In this document: piece by piece, positions 5,809-6,548 of the stretch
Numbering within the stretch: the first letter of the stretch is position 1
Layout of the letters: the number at the start of each line of letters is the position of its first letter
Origin: Christensenellaceae bacterium
GTDB lineage: Bacteria; Bacillota; Clostridia; Christensenellales; Borkfalkiaceae
Reading direction: 5' to 3'
Assembly (NCBI GenBank): GCA_016295005.1
Contig: JAEDMA010000076.1
Span: 1-6,548, forward strand
DNA length: 6,548 nucleotides
Program-made: the position numbers and the translations under genes
The notes under the pieces: model-generated
The model's database searches: none
Told to the model about the DNA's origin: nothing
What the model saw: only the letters and a program-made list of their open reading frames with translations

Positions 5809-6548
5809 ATGGGATTATATTTCGGAACAGACGGAATAAGAGGAAAAGTCAATCAGGATCTTACTGTAGAAATTGCCGAAAAAATAGGGAATGCGTTATC
5901 TACGCTTAAAACAAATCCTACGATTATAGTCGGGGCGGATACGCGAGTAAGTAACACGTATCTCGCTCTCGGTGTTGCAATCGGGGCAATGAAAGGCGGC
6001 GCGAACGTTATCGATATCGGTGTTTGCCCGACGGCGGGAATTGCTTTTATAACGAAAACGATTAAGGCAGATTACGGCGTAGTTATAAGCGCTTCTCATA
6101 ACAGCGGCGAATATAACGGTATAAAAGTTTTTAACGGCGACGGTTATAAACTCGGCGATAAGGAAGAAGAAAGAATCGAACGGTGCTTTATACACGAAAA
6201 AGTAACAGATTTCCCCAACGTCGGAAAATACGAGCAGGATTTCAGTCTGCTTAAACTTTATAAAAATTATTTGACCGACGCAAGCGAAAACAGCCTTAAA
6301 GGGGTAAAAATCGTTTTGGACTGCGCGTACGGTGCGGCGCACCGTATTGCGCCCGAAGTGTTCAGATCTCTCGGCGCGGACGTTGTTGCGACAAGTTGTA
6401 TTAACGACGGTCTTAAAATAAACGAAAACTGCGGAGCGTTATACCCCGAAACGCTTGTTAAAAGAGTGTTGAGATACGGCGCCGACATGGGTTTTGCGTT
6501 TGACGGCGACGCCGACAGGTTGATTGCCGTAGACGAAAAAGGGCAGAT
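5809..6548 (+). CDS. glmM: phosphoglucosamine mutase (partial, 3' end outside window)
   Basis: GlmM converts GlcN-6-P to GlcN-1-P through a phosphoserine enzyme, in UDP-GlcNAc synthesis. About 246 residues are present of a usual 445-450. The start MGLYFGTDGIRG is typical of the family. The active-site loop VVISASHNSGEYNGIK (91-106) carries the phosphoserine Ser96. The magnesium loop DGDADR is at 232-237, with Asp232, Asp234 and Asp236. NENCGALYPE is the family segment before it. The loop has Ser99 where many homologues have Pro, a variant I recall from clostridial GlmM proteins. TAAGGAG (5797-5803) lies five bases before the ATG, 16 bases after nagB. The sugar-binding loop and the C-terminal phosphate-binding domain lie beyond the window, so specificity rests on the N-terminal half and on context. 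Confidence 0.93.
   Translation, partial: MGLYFGTDGIRGKVNQDLTVEIAEKIGNALSTLKTNPTIIVGADTRVSNTYLALGVAIGAMKGGANVIDIGVCPTAGIAFITKTIKADYGVVISASHNSGEYNGIKVFNGDGYKLGDKEEERIERCFIHEKVTDFPNVGKYEQDFSLLKLYKNYLTDASENSLKGVKIVLDCAYGAAHRIAPEVFRSLGADVVATSCINDGLKINENCGALYPETLVKRVLRYGADMGFAFDGDADRLIAVDEKGQ

Noticed and set aside
6103..6105. Ser99 in place of Pro in the GlmM active-site loop
   Set aside because: I recall the ISASHNS form from clostridial GlmM proteins; the phosphoserine and the metal-binding aspartates are kept.
5896..6488. Two minus-strand frames opposite glmM
   Set aside because: The plus strand encodes an unmistakable GlmM N-terminal half through this stretch, open to the window edge.

Overview
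The window looks like chromosomal DNA from an AT-rich, Gram-positive-type bacterium, most likely an anaerobic, gut-type member of the Clostridia or a related Firmicutes lineage. The reasons are strong AT bias with A- and T-rich intergenic DNA, purine-rich Shine-Dalgarno sites, near-consensus sigma-A promoters, a short Bacillus-type NagB, and the ISASHNS form of the GlmM active-site loop. Species assignment is inference. No mobile element, tRNA, rRNA or confirmed CRISPR array is visible.

Layout. (1) Bases 1-130 hold the 3' end of whatever lies upstream, closed by a strong intrinsic terminator at 91-129. A lone hairpin near base 20 resembles a Cas12a crRNA handle but could be chance. (2) Bases 130-383 are non-coding, with several short palindromes and a good promoter at 319-347. 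(3) Bases 384-2784 carry three overlapping plus-strand genes: a GT8 glycosyltransferase, a PlsC/LPLAT-type acyltransferase with an altered motif III, and a four-helix membrane protein resembling the CrtO acyltransferase family of staphyloxanthin synthesis. Together they look like a cassette that makes an acylated glycolipid or cell-envelope glycan. (4) A bidirectional terminator at 2786-2821 separates this cassette from a convergent minus-strand pair, mtnN then an alkD-like gene. These two overlap by four bases and are driven by a near-perfect promoter at 4179-4207. (5) A divergent promoter at 4337-4365 starts a plus-strand amino-sugar operon: a free-standing GlmU-type acetyltransferase domain, nagB, and glmM, which runs off the window at 6548.

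How the genes fit together. GlmM converts GlcN-6-P to GlcN-1-P, and the free-standing acetyltransferase would convert that to GlcNAc-1-P. The uridylyltransferase half of GlmU is absent here and must be encoded elsewhere. NagB interconverts GlcN-6-P and Fru-6-P plus ammonia, so it controls the entry point, either draining the pool or possibly feeding it. The product, UDP-GlcNAc, feeds peptidoglycan and other envelope glycans, a theme shared with the glycolipid-like cassette. MtnN and the AlkD-like protein join hydrolysis of S-adenosylmethionine by-products with repair of alkylated DNA. The two most interesting points are the three-gene glycosyl/acyltransferase cassette and the split GlmU/NagB/GlmM arrangement.
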